Positions 1 through 7,933 of a stretch of 64,000 bases of DNA are shown one piece after another (positions within the stretch are counted from its first letter, which is position 1; every line of letters begins with the position of its first letter). This DNA comes from Mesorhizobium tamadayense (lineage in GTDB: Bacteria; Pseudomonadota; Alphaproteobacteria; Rhizobiales; Rhizobiaceae). The DNA is taken from assembly GCF_003863365.1 (NCBI RefSeq), contig NZ_RQXT01000005.1:1-64000 (forward strand), given 5' to 3'. Made by a program: the position numbers and the translations under genes. Below the pieces are notes generated by a model, which was not told the DNA's origin, made no database searches, and saw nothing but the letters and a program-made list of their open reading frames with translations.

Positions 1-357
1 GCTGCTGATGCCGTAGATCTTGCGCGGCGTGTCGACCGCCGGAATGTGGCGGCCGCCGTGATTCTCCAGCTCGAACAGGTCCGGATGCGCGCGCATGATC
101 TCGACAGCGTCGGCGTTGCGCTTCAGCCAGATACCGGTGACGAAGATGGTCGCGGGAATCCTGTTCTCGACCAGCGCCGACAGAATGCGCGTATCGGTCT
201 TCCCGCCACAGGCGTCCAGCGTGAGCGCTACGCGCCCGCCGCCGCCTTGCGGCTTCAGATGCAGCGTCGGCTCGACCAGCGTCGCGGCATTGCCGGCCGA
301 GACCAGCGCGAGCGACAGCGCCAACGCGCAAAGCGATTTTCGAAGCAAATCCGTCAT
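1..357 (-). CDS. NodB-type polysaccharide deacetylase family protein (3' part outside window)
   Basis: The reverse strand from 357 encodes a signal peptide (MTDLLRKSLCALALSLALVS, cleavage probably near AGNAA) followed by the start of a carbohydrate esterase 4 fold. Motif 1 reads VALTLDACGG, where the family has TFDD-like residues, and ENHGGRHIP fits the metal-binding H-x-x-x-H motif region. The frame is open to base 1, so about 119 residues are visible and the C-terminus is missing. The family removes N- or O-acetyl groups from chitooligosaccharides, peptidoglycan or other polysaccharides; the signal peptide puts this member in the periplasm or outside. The DACGG variant occurs in secreted NodB-like proteins, so the fold is clear but the substrate is not. 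Confidence 0.75.
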   Translation of the reverse strand, partial: MTDLLRKSLCALALSLALVSAGNAATLVEPTLHLKPQGGGGRVALTLDACGGKTDTRILSALVENRIPATIFVTGIWLKRNADAVEIMRAHPDLFELENHGGRHIPAVDTPRKIYGISS

Positions 358-509
358 TCTTCCCAAGCCCGGCCTGTCGAGCCGTTCAACCGCAAGACGG
401 CGTCAACAAGACCCGCATCTAGGCGAAATCGGGACGGTTCACATCCGAAAAGCAACCACGCGACAATTTGCTTGGACCAGTTCTGCATGTGGTTGTCGGG
501 TGCCGTGCC

Positions 510-1673
510 TTAGACCGCCTGCCCCAGCGCCATCTCGGTCCGTCCCAGAAGCTCGCGCACCGCCTCGACCACGGGATCCACCTCCAGGCGCCAAACACAG
601 CATGCCTTGCTCGAATCGGTCCGGCGGCACAGGTCGCCGCCGACGCAGTCGCAGGGCATGGTGGGGCGCAACGAGATGCTGGGGACGCCAACCGGTCCCC
701 ACCGGGCCGGATTGGTGCGGCCGAACAGACCGACGACCGGAATGCCGGCAGCCGCCGCCATGTGCATAGGGCCGCTCTCATTGCCGAGGAACAACCGCGC
801 TTCCTTGAGCAGGGCCAGCAGCGTTTCAAGCGAGAGCGCGCCGACCAGATTGATCATCGGCGTCTTCGCGGTGGCGACGATCTTGGCCGTCGCCTCCTCT
901 TCCCCGGGACCGCCGATCAGAACGACATCCAGACCGGTTTCGGCCGATATCCGGTCGATCGCGGCTGCGAAGCGCTCGGGCTGCCAGCGGCGCCCGGGGA
1001 AGCTTGCTCCGGCATGCACCGCCAGGAAGGCGTTCGGCCGCAAATGGTGTTTGCTCAGCAAAGTGAGGGCTTGTGTCGTCTCGAAAGGCAGGGGGCAGAT
1101 GGCAGGCGCCCTGACGCGCAGGTCGACGCCAAGCACTTCGAGCGGCGACAAATAGCGGAAGAGATAATGTTTTTCGCCGAATCCGAACGGCTTCATCCTG
1201 ACATTGGCAGGCTGGCGCTCATGCCAGCGCAGAGGCCGTTCCGTCGGATGGTGGCCGACACGGACCGGCGCGCCGAGCAACCTTGACACGAACCTTGAGG
1301 TTTTCGAGTCGGTGATGTCGACGGTCATGTCAAAGCGGTGCCGCCGTAGTGCGCGCACGACGCGTAACAGCTCGTGTCCGCGCTGGAGCGGCGTGCCGCG
1401 CATGCGGGCGCGGCTAAACGAAATGACCTCTGATGCGATGCCGTGCGCTGTGAGGAAGCCGGCGAAGCGCTCCTCGCAGAGAAAGACGATCCTGGCGCCT
1501 GGATATTCGAGCTGCAGGTTCTTCGCCAAGGCCGAGGCAAGCACGATGTCGCCGATGAACTTGGTCTGCAGGATCAGGATCGACCGGAAATTGGCGGAGG
1601 AAATCTGCTGCATCTGTTTCTCTGCACCGGGTGGGCTTGGGACCACGAGACTGGGAGGAAACGGTGTCGACAT
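510..1673 (-). CDS. Glycosyltransferase family 9 (heptosyltransferase-like)
   Basis: The 387-residue product resembles ADP-heptose:LPS heptosyltransferases. It has an N-terminal Rossmann half (SILILQTKFIGDIVLASAL) and a C-terminal donor-binding half with the motifs LAVHAGASFPGRRW, VVLIGGPGEEE, LFLGNESGPMHMAAAAG and VGLFGRTNPARWGP. The length matches the family (340-390). A late cysteine cluster (PCDCVGGDLCRR, KACC) is common in GT9 proteins. It probably adds a heptose or related sugar to LPS core on the inner face of the inner membrane. The start is uncertain: ATG 1673 has no clear ribosome-binding site, whereas the internal ATG at 1613, just before the Rossmann strand, follows AGAGAAACAG and is a good alternative. 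Confidence 0.85.
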   Translation of the reverse strand: MSTPFPPSLVVPSPPGAEKQMQQISSANFRSILILQTKFIGDIVLASALAKNLQLEYPGARIVFLCEERFAGFLTAHGIASEVISFSRARMRGTPLQRGHELLRVVRALRRHRFDMTVDITDSKTSRFVSRLLGAPVRVGHHPTERPLRWHERQPANVRMKPFGFGEKHYLFRYLSPLEVLGVDLRVRAPAICPLPFETTQALTLLSKHHLRPNAFLAVHAGASFPGRRWQPERFAAAIDRISAETGLDVVLIGGPGEEEATAKIVATAKTPMINLVGALSLETLLALLKEARLFLGNESGPMHMAAAAGIPVVGLFGRTNPARWGPVGVPSISLRPTMPCDCVGGDLCRRTDSSKACCVWRLEVDPVVEAVRELLGRTEMALGQAV

Positions 1674-1681
1674 TAGGGGCT

Positions 1682-1724
1682 GTCACGCGCACGTTCGCGT
1701 GACATTGCTTACAAAAGCGTAAGC
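1682..1724. terminator. Two adjacent hairpins between ppdK and the GT9 gene
   Basis: GTCACGCG (1682-1689) pairs exactly with CGCGTGAC (1696-1703) across a 6-nt loop. GCTTAC (1707-1712) pairs with GTAAGC (1719-1724) across AAAAGC. They lie downstream of ppdK and upstream of the GT9 gene, both transcribed leftward. Neither has a long T-run, so they could be a weak ppdK terminator, an mRNA 3' stabiliser or a binding site. Confidence 0.4.
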
Positions 1725-1737
1725 TCGCGGCGGCCTG

Positions 1738-4419
1738 TCAGGCGCCTGGCGCTCGCTTCGCGACCTGCACGGCCGCCTGCGCCGCGGCCAGCCGGGCGAT
1801 CGGGACTCGGTAAGGCGAGCATGACACATAGTCGAGGCCTACCTCCTCGCAAAAACGGATCGAGGCCGGGTCGCCGCCATGCTCGCCGCAAATGCCGAGC
1901 TTGATATCCGAGCGCGTCGCCCGACCCTTCTCCGCTGCGATCCGCACCAGTTCGCCGACGCCGTCCACGTCGAGCGAAACGAACGGATCCTGCTCGATGA
2001 TACCTTTCTGCCGATAGGTTTCAAGGAAGGAGGCTGCGTCATCGCGCGATATGCCGAAAGTCGTCTGCGTCAGGTCGTTGGTGCCGAACGAGAAGAATTC
2101 GGCCGCTTCGGCAATGACATGAGCGCGGATGGCCGCGCGTGGCAGCTCGATCATCGTGCCGGTGAGGTAGTCGATCTTCGTACCGGTCTCCTGCATGACG
2201 CTTTGCGCGACCGCATCGATGCGCGCCTTGACGTATTCCAGCTCCTTCGCGAGGCCCACCAGCGGCACCATGATTTCGGGCACAACCAACGCGCCGGCCT
2301 TGCGGCCGGCTTCGACCGCGGCCTCGAAGATGGCGCGCGCCTGCATTTCGGCGATCTCGGGATAGGAGACGGCGAGCCGGCAGCCGCGATGGCCGAGCAT
2401 TGGGTTGAATTCATGCAGCGCCTCGGTGCGCTGCCTGAGCTTGTCGGCCGAGACGTTCATGGCCGAGGCGACCTCGGCGATCTCAGCCTCGGTCTTGGGC
2501 AGGAATTCATGCAGCGGCGGATCGAGCAGGCGGATCGTCACCGGCAGGCCGGCCATGATCTCGAACAGCTCGAGGAAATCCGAGCGCTGCATCGGCAGGA
2601 GCTTGTCGAGCGCTGAGCGCCTGTCCTTCTCGGTGTCGGCCAGGATCATCTCGCGCATGGCGACGATGCGGTCGCCGTCGAAGAACATGTGCTCGGTGCG
2701 GCAAAGGCCGATGCCTTCGGCGCCGAAGGAGCGCGCCATGCGCGCGTCGAGCGGCGTCTCGGCGTTGGTGCGCACCTTCATGCGGCGCACGGCGTCGGCC
2801 CATTCCATGATGGCGGCGAAATCGCCCGACAGTTCCGGCTGCAGCATGGCGACGGCGCCCTTCAGCACCTGGCCGTTGCCGCCGTCGATGGTGATGATGT
2901 CGCCCTTGCGGAAGGTCTGGCCCATCGAGATCAGCGTGCCGGCCTTGTAGTCGACGCGCAGCGAGCCGGCGCCCGACACGCAGGGCTTGCCCATGCCGCG
3001 CGCCACCACCGCGGCGTGGCTGGTCATGCCGCCACGCGTGGTGAGGATGCCTTCGGCGGCATGCATGCCGTGGATGTCCTCGGGACTGGTCTCGATGCGC
3101 ACCAGGATCGCCTTGCGGCCTTGCGCCTTGGCGTCCTCGGCGTCGCTGGAGGAGAAGACGATCTCGCCGGTGGCGGCGCCTGGCGAGGCAGGCAGGCCCA
3201 TGCCGATGACGTCCCGCTCGGCCTTCGGATCGATGGTCGGGTGCAGGAGCTGGTCGAGCGAGGCGGGGTCGATGCGGGCGACCGCCTCTTCCTTGGTGAT
3301 CAGCCCGTCCTTCGCCATCTCGACGGCGATCTTCAACGCCGCCTTCGCGGTGCGCTTGCCGGAACGCGTCTGCAGCATCCACAATTTGCCGCGCTCGATG
3401 GTGAATTCGAGGTCCTGCATGTCGCGGTAGTGCTTCTCCAGCCGGTCGGAGATGTCGACGAAGGCCTGGAACGCGTCCGGCATCAGCTTCTGCAGCGACG
3501 GCTTGTCGGATCCGGCTGCGATGCGCGCCGCCTCTGTGATGTTCTGCGGCGTGCGGATGCCGGCCACCACGTCCTCGCCTTGCGCGTTGACGAGGAATTC
3601 GCCGTAAAGCTGCTTTTCGCCGGTCGAAGGGTTGCGGGTGAAGGCGACCCCGGTGGCCGAGGTGTTGCCCATGTTGCCGAATACCATGGCCTGGACGTTG
3701 ACCGCCGTGCCCCAGCTTTCCGGGATGTCGTGCAGACGCCGGTAAGTGATGGCGCGATTGTTCATCCAGCTCGAAAACACCGCGCCGATCGCGCCCCAGA
3801 GCTGCTCGCGCGGGTCCTGCGGGAACGGCTTGCCGAGCTCCTCCTCGACCTTGGCCTTGTAGAGCCCAATCACGTCCTGCCATTCTCCGGCCGAAAGCTC
3901 CGTGTCGAGCTCATGTCCGAGGCTCGCCTTCTGGTCCTCGAGGATTTCCTCGAACACCTCATGGTCGAGGTCCATGACGACGTTCGAATACATGTGGATG
4001 AAGCGGCGGTAGCTGTCGTAGGCGAAGCGGGCATCGCCGGAATCGGCGGCCAGCGCCTCGACCGTCTCGTCGTTGAGGCCAAGATTGAGCACCGTGTCCA
4101 TCATTCCGGGCATCGAGGCGCGGGCACCGGAACGCACGGAGACCAGCAGCAGCTTGGACGGGTCGCCGAAACGACGGCCGGTGAGCTTGCCGATATGGTC
4201 GAGCGCCGACAGCACATCCGCCTCGAGCGCCGCCGGGTAGCTGCGGCCGTTGGCGTAATAGGCGTTGCAGACTTCGGTGGTGATGGTGAAGCCCGGCGGC
4301 ACCGGCAGGCCGAGGCTGCACATCTCGGCCAGGTTGGCGCCCTTGCCGCCGAGAAGGTTGCGGTCGCTGGCGCGGCCTTCCGCGGCGCCGTCGCCGAAGG
4401 TGTAAACCCACTTGGTCAT
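1738..4419 (-). CDS. ppdK: Pyruvate, phosphate dikinase
   Basis: The 893-residue product interconverts pyruvate + ATP + Pi and PEP + AMP + PPi in the cytoplasm, and in rhizobia supports gluconeogenic PEP supply from C4 acids. The length fits the bacterial family. The N-terminal nucleotide-binding domain opens with LLGGKGANLAEM (residues 22-33) and has SVRSGARASMPGMMDT (about 94-109). The swivelling phosphohistidine domain has GGMTSHAAVVARGMGKPC with catalytic His468. The C-terminal PEP/pyruvate barrel has FSFGTNDLTQ and GICGEHGGDP with the expected cysteine. I chose ATG 4419 because GGAGGG sits just upstream and the family N-terminus MTKWVY begins there. The reading frame stays open upstream to 4542, but those 41 residues look non-coding. 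Confidence 0.97.
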   Translation of the reverse strand: MTKWVYTFGDGAAEGRASDRNLLGGKGANLAEMCSLGLPVPPGFTITTEVCNAYYANGRSYPAALEADVLSALDHIGKLTGRRFGDPSKLLLVSVRSGARASMPGMMDTVLNLGLNDETVEALAADSGDARFAYDSYRRFIHMYSNVVMDLDHEVFEEILEDQKASLGHELDTELSAGEWQDVIGLYKAKVEEELGKPFPQDPREQLWGAIGAVFSSWMNNRAITYRRLHDIPESWGTAVNVQAMVFGNMGNTSATGVAFTRNPSTGEKQLYGEFLVNAQGEDVVAGIRTPQNITEAARIAAGSDKPSLQKLMPDAFQAFVDISDRLEKHYRDMQDLEFTIERGKLWMLQTRSGKRTAKAALKIAVEMAKDGLITKEEAVARIDPASLDQLLHPTIDPKAERDVIGMGLPASPGAATGEIVFSSSDAEDAKAQGRKAILVRIETSPEDIHGMHAAEGILTTRGGMTSHAAVVARGMGKPCVSGAGSLRVDYKAGTLISMGQTFRKGDIITIDGGNGQVLKGAVAMLQPELSGDFAAIMEWADAVRRMKVRTNAETPLDARMARSFGAEGIGLCRTEHMFFDGDRIVAMREMILADTEKDRRSALDKLLPMQRSDFLELFEIMAGLPVTIRLLDPPLHEFLPKTEAEIAEVASAMNVSADKLRQRTEALHEFNPMLGHRGCRLAVSYPEIAEMQARAIFEAAVEAGRKAGALVVPEIMVPLVGLAKELEYVKARIDAVAQSVMQETGTKIDYLTGTMIELPRAAIRAHVIAEAAEFFSFGTNDLTQTTFGISRDDAASFLETYRQKGIIEQDPFVSLDVDGVGELVRIAAEKGRATRSDIKLGICGEHGGDPASIRFCEEVGLDYVSCSPYRVPIARLAAAQAAVQVAKRAPGA

Positions 4420-4633
4420 GCTTACCCTCCAAGTCCCTCGGTAGACAACAACAGGGACCAAGCCTGGTTCCCCGTGTTCCGGTCCGAGCGATAGGATGCT
4501 GCAGTGCGAAAGGCAAGACGTCGGCAAAACAAGCCCGGCCACTACAATCGATTAAGCAAAAGCTGCGTCAAAAAGACTTGCCGGTATCGGCGCCGCGATA
4601 TAGAACACAACAAGAACAAAGCGGAGTAGCGCG

Positions 4634-4978
4634 ATGAAACTCAACGGAAAACTCGACTATCTGGAATTGCCGGCGACCGGCGGCAGGCTGGACAGCGTCA
4701 AGTCGTTCTACAGCGCGGTGTTTTCCTGGTCGTTCACCGATTACGGCCCAACCTATTCGGCCTTTGCCGAGGGGCTCGACGGCGGCTTCCAGGCCGATGC
4801 CGGCGAGGCGCCCGCCAAGCCGCTGCCCGTGCTCTATTCCGGAAACCTGGAGGCGACGCTTGAAGCGGTCGAGAATGCAGGCGGCGCCATCGTCAAGCCG
4901 ATCTTTTCCTTCCCCGGCGGCAGGCGGTTCCATTTCACCGACCCGGCCGGCAACGAGCTGGCGGTGTGGGGGGAGTAA
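4634..4978 (+). CDS. VOC (glyoxalase/bleomycin-resistance fold) family protein
   Basis: This 114-residue single-domain protein has paired beta-alpha-beta-beta-beta modules: KLDYLELPATGGRLDSVKSFYSAVFSW at the start, then FSFPGGRRFHFTDPAGNELAVWGE, whose end matches the typical VOC C-terminal strand with its metal-ligand glutamate. VOC proteins are small metalloenzymes or binding proteins of very diverse activity, so no reaction is inferred. It is divergent from ppdK, 214 bp away. The ATG follows GCGGAGTAGCGCG, an acceptable ribosome-binding site. The stop is followed within 40 bp by the octamer repeat array. Confidence 0.85.
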   Translation: MKLNGKLDYLELPATGGRLDSVKSFYSAVFSWSFTDYGPTYSAFAEGLDGGFQADAGEAPAKPLPVLYSGNLEATLEAVENAGGAIVKPIFSFPGGRRFHFTDPAGNELAVWGE

Positions 4979-5018
4979 GGGAATAGGGCAAGTAAGGCAG
5001 TAAGTAGGGAAGCCGCCT

Positions 5019-5101
5019 CCCCTATTCCCCTATTCCCCTATTCCCCTATTCCCCTATTCCCCTATTCCCCTATTCCCCTATTCCCCTATTCCCCTATTCC
5101 C
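5019..5101. repeat. Octanucleotide tandem repeat, about 10.4 copies of CCCCTATT
   Basis: Ten perfect head-to-tail copies of CCCCTATT plus three bases run from 5019 to 5101, between the VOC gene and tRNA-Gln. The complementary strand is (AATAGGGG)n, with regularly spaced G4 runs that could fold as a G-quadruplex. A degenerate opposite-sense unit (GGGAATAGGG) occurs at 4979-4988, right after the VOC stop codon. Perfect identity of the units suggests recent slippage and a copy number likely to vary between strains. Confidence 0.95.
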
Positions 5102-5165
5102 GCCATTGAGCTTTCTCCCGCCTCGTCCTATAAGGCCGCGCGCAGCGGGGCACACCTCCGCCTGC

Positions 5166-5240
5166 TGGGGCGTCGCCAAGTGGTAAGGCATCGGTTTTTG
5201 GTACCGACATTCCCAGGTTCGAATCCTGGCGCCCCAGCCA
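5166..5240 (+). tRNA. tRNA-Gln (anticodon TTG)
   Basis: A full cloverleaf with encoded CCA. The acceptor stem is TGGGGCG (5166-5172) with CGCCCCA (5230-5236), discriminator G5237 and CCA 5238-5240. The anticodon stem TCGGT/ACCGA encloses the 7-nt loop TTTTGGT, giving TTG (Gln). The T arm is CCAGG-TTCGAAT-CCTGG. The 3' end continues straight into a serine-recombinase relic, and its last bases are repeated at two other places in the window, so it is a likely integration target. Confidence 0.97.
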
Positions 5241-5243
5241 AAC
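5232..5243 (+). other. Putative attachment-site core within the tRNA-Gln 3' end (copy 1 of 3)
   Basis: CCCCAGCCAAAC spans the last nine tRNA bases plus AAC. The identical 12-mer occurs at 18669-18680 and 44836-44847, in all three cases directly beside the decayed 3' end of a serine recombinase gene on the minus strand. This pattern is expected if elements carrying that recombinase integrated at the tRNA 3' end. Confidence 0.5.
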
Positions 5244-5445
5244 CTGTGGATAACTTAGCTCCGGGAGCCTCTCCCGATGCCACGGCCGCCGCTGTTTCTG
5301 CAAGCAAATCAAAAGGTTGCCTGAAGGCCGCGCGAACTTCGCCTTGGCGTTGGGAGCCTGTCGGGCGAACAGCTGGCCGGCATTGCTGGCCAGTTCCAGA
5401 ATCCGCACGCCGTCCTCCATGTATGATTCCTGCGCCTCGTCGGCG
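5241..5445 (-). pseudogene. Large serine recombinase, C-terminal relic (copy 1, tRNA-adjacent)
   Basis: On the minus strand the frame entering at about 5435 reads ESYMEDGVRILELASNAGQLFARQAP. A deletion and frameshift follow, after which another frame gives GEVRAAFRQPFDLLAETAAAV and GAKLSTG up to the tRNA. This matches the C-terminal region of large serine recombinases (…EGVRLLELA…LLNFVLSN…FRQPFDLLAET…). The LLNLVLSN segment present in the other two copies is deleted here. The catalytic N-terminal resolvase domain is absent, so the relic is non-functional. Open frames that run from it through the tRNA (…QDSNLG…) are artefacts. Confidence 0.75.
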
Positions 5446-5832
5446 CCTCTTCAGTGACGAGCAAAGGCGCGCCATCGCCTAGAGAGAGACCAGCCCGGTG
5501 TCAGCGTCTCGCAGCGCTCGCAAGCACGGGATCGTCACGGGATGGTGGTCCGCTGGCGCGTGTAGTTCAGCCTGGCGCAGAACAAACGCGCGATGCTTGC
5601 GCCTGTCACGCTCGCGGACGGCGCCTCGGCGACACTTCTGCTGCGTGGCGTTGAGAAATTGATAGGTGTGTGAACAGGCGCCACAGCGGGATCCCACCCG
5701 CCACTGAGATTGCAATGGCCTATCTTGCCGATCGGCGCAGGGATCCCAGCCGATTGACATTGGGGGCGGCATGCCTGGTTCCCGCTAGGCGCATGCCGCC
5801 CCTGTCTATTGGCGCAAGCGTCCCTGAAAACC
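5446..5832. other. Gene-poor stretch with a strong hairpin
   Basis: I recognise no gene here. GGGGCGGCATGC (5763-5774) pairs perfectly with GCATGCCGCCCC (5791-5802) across a 16-nt loop, just past the 3' end of the CBS-domain gene on the opposite strand. It has no T-run but could act as a bidirectional mRNA-end structure. GGGATCCCA occurs twice about 50 bp apart. Minus-strand frames through 5480-5770 are arginine-rich and may be a decayed transposase, but no family motif is evident. Confidence 0.4.
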
Positions 5833-6270
5833 TCAGGCGGCCTGCAGGTGCCGTTCAGCGTCGCGTGCGGCGATTTTGGCAAGCGGTGCCAAGATTGAAC
5901 TTTCGGCTTTCAGGGCGATATCACCCAACGAGATGAGGCCGGTCATCCGCTTCTGCGGACTAAGCACCGGAAGGTGATGCACCTGGCGCTCCTGCATTTG
6001 CCCAAGCGCCTGCTCCAGGGTCTGGTCCTCGAAACAGAAGAATATGCCGGGCGACATCACCGCGCGGCATGTCAACGCATCGAGGCGTTCGCCCGCGGCC
6101 ACGCCGCGGCAGGTGATGTCGCGGTCCGTGATCATGCCAACCAGCCGATCGTTCTCGCCGATGGGCACGCAACCGATACCTTCATCACGCATGACGCGCG
6201 CGACTTCCTGGATCGGCGTATCGGGGGAGTACCAGCGTACTTCGCCCGTCATCGCTTCTCTTACCAGCAT
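5833..6270 (-). CDS. CBS-domain pair protein
   Basis: The 145-residue product is a tandem CBS (Bateman) module with no catalytic domain. CBS1 runs MLVREAMTGEVRWYSPDTPIQ with CVPIGENDRLVGMITDRDIT. CBS2 covers AVMSPGIFFCFEDQTLEQAL, HHLPVLSPQKRMTGLISLGDIA. Such stand-alone modules bind adenine nucleotides and usually regulate a partner or act in stress responses; the partner is unknown. I chose ATG 6270 because GGAGG lies 5 nt upstream and translation then begins directly at the domain (V-x-x-x-M). The frame stays open upstream to 6381 with non-family sequence. Confidence 0.85.
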   Translation of the reverse strand: MLVREAMTGEVRWYSPDTPIQEVARVMRDEGIGCVPIGENDRLVGMITDRDITCRGVAAGERLDALTCRAVMSPGIFFCFEDQTLEQALGQMQERQVHHLPVLSPQKRMTGLISLGDIALKAESSILAPLAKIAARDAERHLQAA

Positions 6271-6718
6271 GGTAGCCTCCATGTGGCCTGGTCCCATCGG
6301 GATCGCGGACGGATGCAGCACAAAGACGGGACCGGGCAATGGCATTGCTGCGGACAGTACCGCCCGCGAAGTCCCGGACATAACTATGCACCCGGACGAT
6401 GCGGTATGACCAGCCCATTCAGGCGCCTGGATCCGAAAAAACGAGCTGGCCGCAGCACGGCTGAGATCGGTGGCGAGACAAGCACCGCCGCACGGACAGG
6501 AGTATCAAAAGTTTCCCCGGCCCGTCACCTGGCGGGCGGCGAGTTCGGCAACGAGATCGAGCGCGGCGCGCTGGCCTGACCTTGAGCTAGACCGCAAATC
6601 AGTCCTGCCGACACCGCCGGCCGCGCCAGCACCAGTTCGATCCGTGCCGGCAGGCTCAAGTCTTTCCATCCGTGCAACATGACTGCAACACGGATTAGCC
6701 AATTTGTTCCCCGCATGT
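6271..6718. other. No supported gene
   Basis: This 450-bp stretch separates the CBS gene from a decayed small gene. Frames are open on both strands because of high GC, but none shows a family motif, a ribosome-binding site or plausible composition. The CBS promoter presumably lies at 6280-6400. Confidence 0.4.
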
Positions 6719-6931
6719 TCATATAGAAAGCCCGCCACCGTGAGGCAGCGGGCCAACGTCGCGGACAAGTTGCCACTTCTTGCGATTGAGGTCGTCAGGC
6801 CACATGACAGTTTCGTCGTCGCCGTCAGGCTCGGCGTCGTGGCTGTCCTCGTCGTCGCAGTTGCCCAACTCCAGATCGAGGGTGTCGCCCGGCTGCCCGC
6901 GATCGATCCAGCCCAGCGACGGCTCATCGTC
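6719..6931 (-). pseudogene. Relic of a small acidic rhizobial hypothetical protein (DDEPSLGW type)
   Basis: The minus strand encodes about 66 residues: ADDEPSLGWIDRGQPGDTLD, then a very acidic stretch (CDDEDSHDAEPDGDDE) and WPDDLNRKKWQLVRDVG, ending at the stop at 6719-6721. The DDEPSLGW motif and acidic composition recall a family of short uncharacterised rhizobial proteins that carry it as repeats. An in-frame TAG lies about 10 codons upstream with no start codon after it, so the N-terminal half is lost. It sits just downstream of the phasin gene. Function unknown. Confidence 0.5.
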
Positions 6932-6969
6932 GGCGGTGTGCTAGCGATCAAGGCTCGCCCAAGAAAAAG

Positions 6970-7431
6970 CTAGGCGACTTTGAGTTCCTTGATCGCCTTC
7001 TCGAAGGCGGACTTGATCGGCTTGGATACGTCCTCGACGGCTTTGGTCGTGACGGCCTGGAGCTCCTTGGCCTGCTCGACGGCCGTTTCAACCTGCTTGC
7101 GGACGAAGGCGGTCTGCAGTTCAACGAATTCGGAAGGCGACTTAACGGCAACTAGGGCTTCAAAGTGCGAGAAGGTGGCTTCAGTATTGGCGCGCAGAAC
7201 CGCAATGGTCTTCAGCGACAGATCGCTGCCAACGGCTTTGGCGGTTTGGAAGCTCTTCTCGAGAGCCTTCTGGGCGTCTTCAGAGCCCGCCTTGAATTTG
7301 GTAAGAACTTCTTTTGACTGCTCGACGCCCTTTTCAGCGGCAGCGCGGAACTCGGCCGTAGCCTTGGACGGATCGAAGGTCGGTAAGGCGGTGCCTTCAA
7401 TGGTATCAGGGGTTTTTTCAGCGGTGGACAT
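6970..7431 (-). CDS. Phasin family protein
   Basis: This 153-residue, almost wholly helical, Ala/Lys/Glu-rich protein matches the phasin_2 pattern: AEFRAAAEKGVEQSKEVLTK, a central amphipathic coil (LEKSFQTAKAVGSDLSLKTI) and SPSEFVELQTAFVRKQVETA followed by EQAKELQAVTTKAVEDVSKP. Phasins coat polyhydroxyalkanoate granules, though some rhizobial members act as stress-related cytosolic proteins. I start at ATG 7431 (MSTAEK), spaced correctly from AAGGA; ATG 7440 lies too close to it. No phaC or phaR gene is nearby. Confidence 0.88.
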   Translation of the reverse strand: MSTAEKTPDTIEGTALPTFDPSKATAEFRAAAEKGVEQSKEVLTKFKAGSEDAQKALEKSFQTAKAVGSDLSLKTIAVLRANTEATFSHFEALVAVKSPSEFVELQTAFVRKQVETAVEQAKELQAVTTKAVEDVSKPIKSAFEKAIKELKVA

Positions 7432-7474
7432 AGTTTCCATCCTTCAGTGAACACCCCCAAAAACGCCTCGTTCA

Positions 7475-7503
7475 TTTATGAAACCGTCGCAACCCAATGG
7501 CAA
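7475..7503 (-). promoter_or_regulatory. Candidate sigma70-type promoter of the phasin gene
   Basis: On the minus strand TTGCCA (7503-7498) and CATAAA (7480-7475) are separated by 17 nt, about 45 bp upstream of the phasin start. The -10 matches the consensus only partly. The rest of 7441-7933, between the divergent phasin and sugar-transport genes, shows no gene. Confidence 0.35.
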
Positions 7504-7933
7504 TATTTTTGTGCGTTGCACCATGAAATTCTTCCCCTGCGGTAACCAAGCGCTGAAGGCGGGGCGGCGCCTACGGTCGCTGGCGGAAACGGAACCTGGC
7601 GCACCCGCATGCCTCTCATTAAGATTTGGCCCAACCGGGGCGCATTCGTCACACCGTGAAGCCCCATCCCCTTCAATTGAAGCAGCCAACCAGTTAAAAT
7701 GGCCATAGCGCACCTCGGTGCACCAGCGGGAGATGTGGGTTGTGACGATCCACCGGTTGTCCTGCTGTATTGATGCTTTGGCGGTCCAAGTGGCCCCCTG
7801 CGCTGTTCGCACACTCCCTGCAAACGTTGCCGACTGCGACGAAGCGCTCGCGCGATTCGTAAGCGGTCAAACGCGTGCGAGCGGTTCTGGCACTGGCCGT
7901 CCGACAGGCCGGAGCGGAAAAGGGAGGAATACG

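Noticed and set aside
5019..5101. Octamer array as a CRISPR
   Set aside because: Units of 8 bp without spacers cannot be CRISPR repeats, and no cas gene is present anywhere in the window.
5094..5475. Open frames running from the recombinase relic through tRNA-Gln (…QDSNLG…)
   Set aside because: They translate the tRNA and frameshifted relic; this is a well-known annotation artefact next to tRNA genes.
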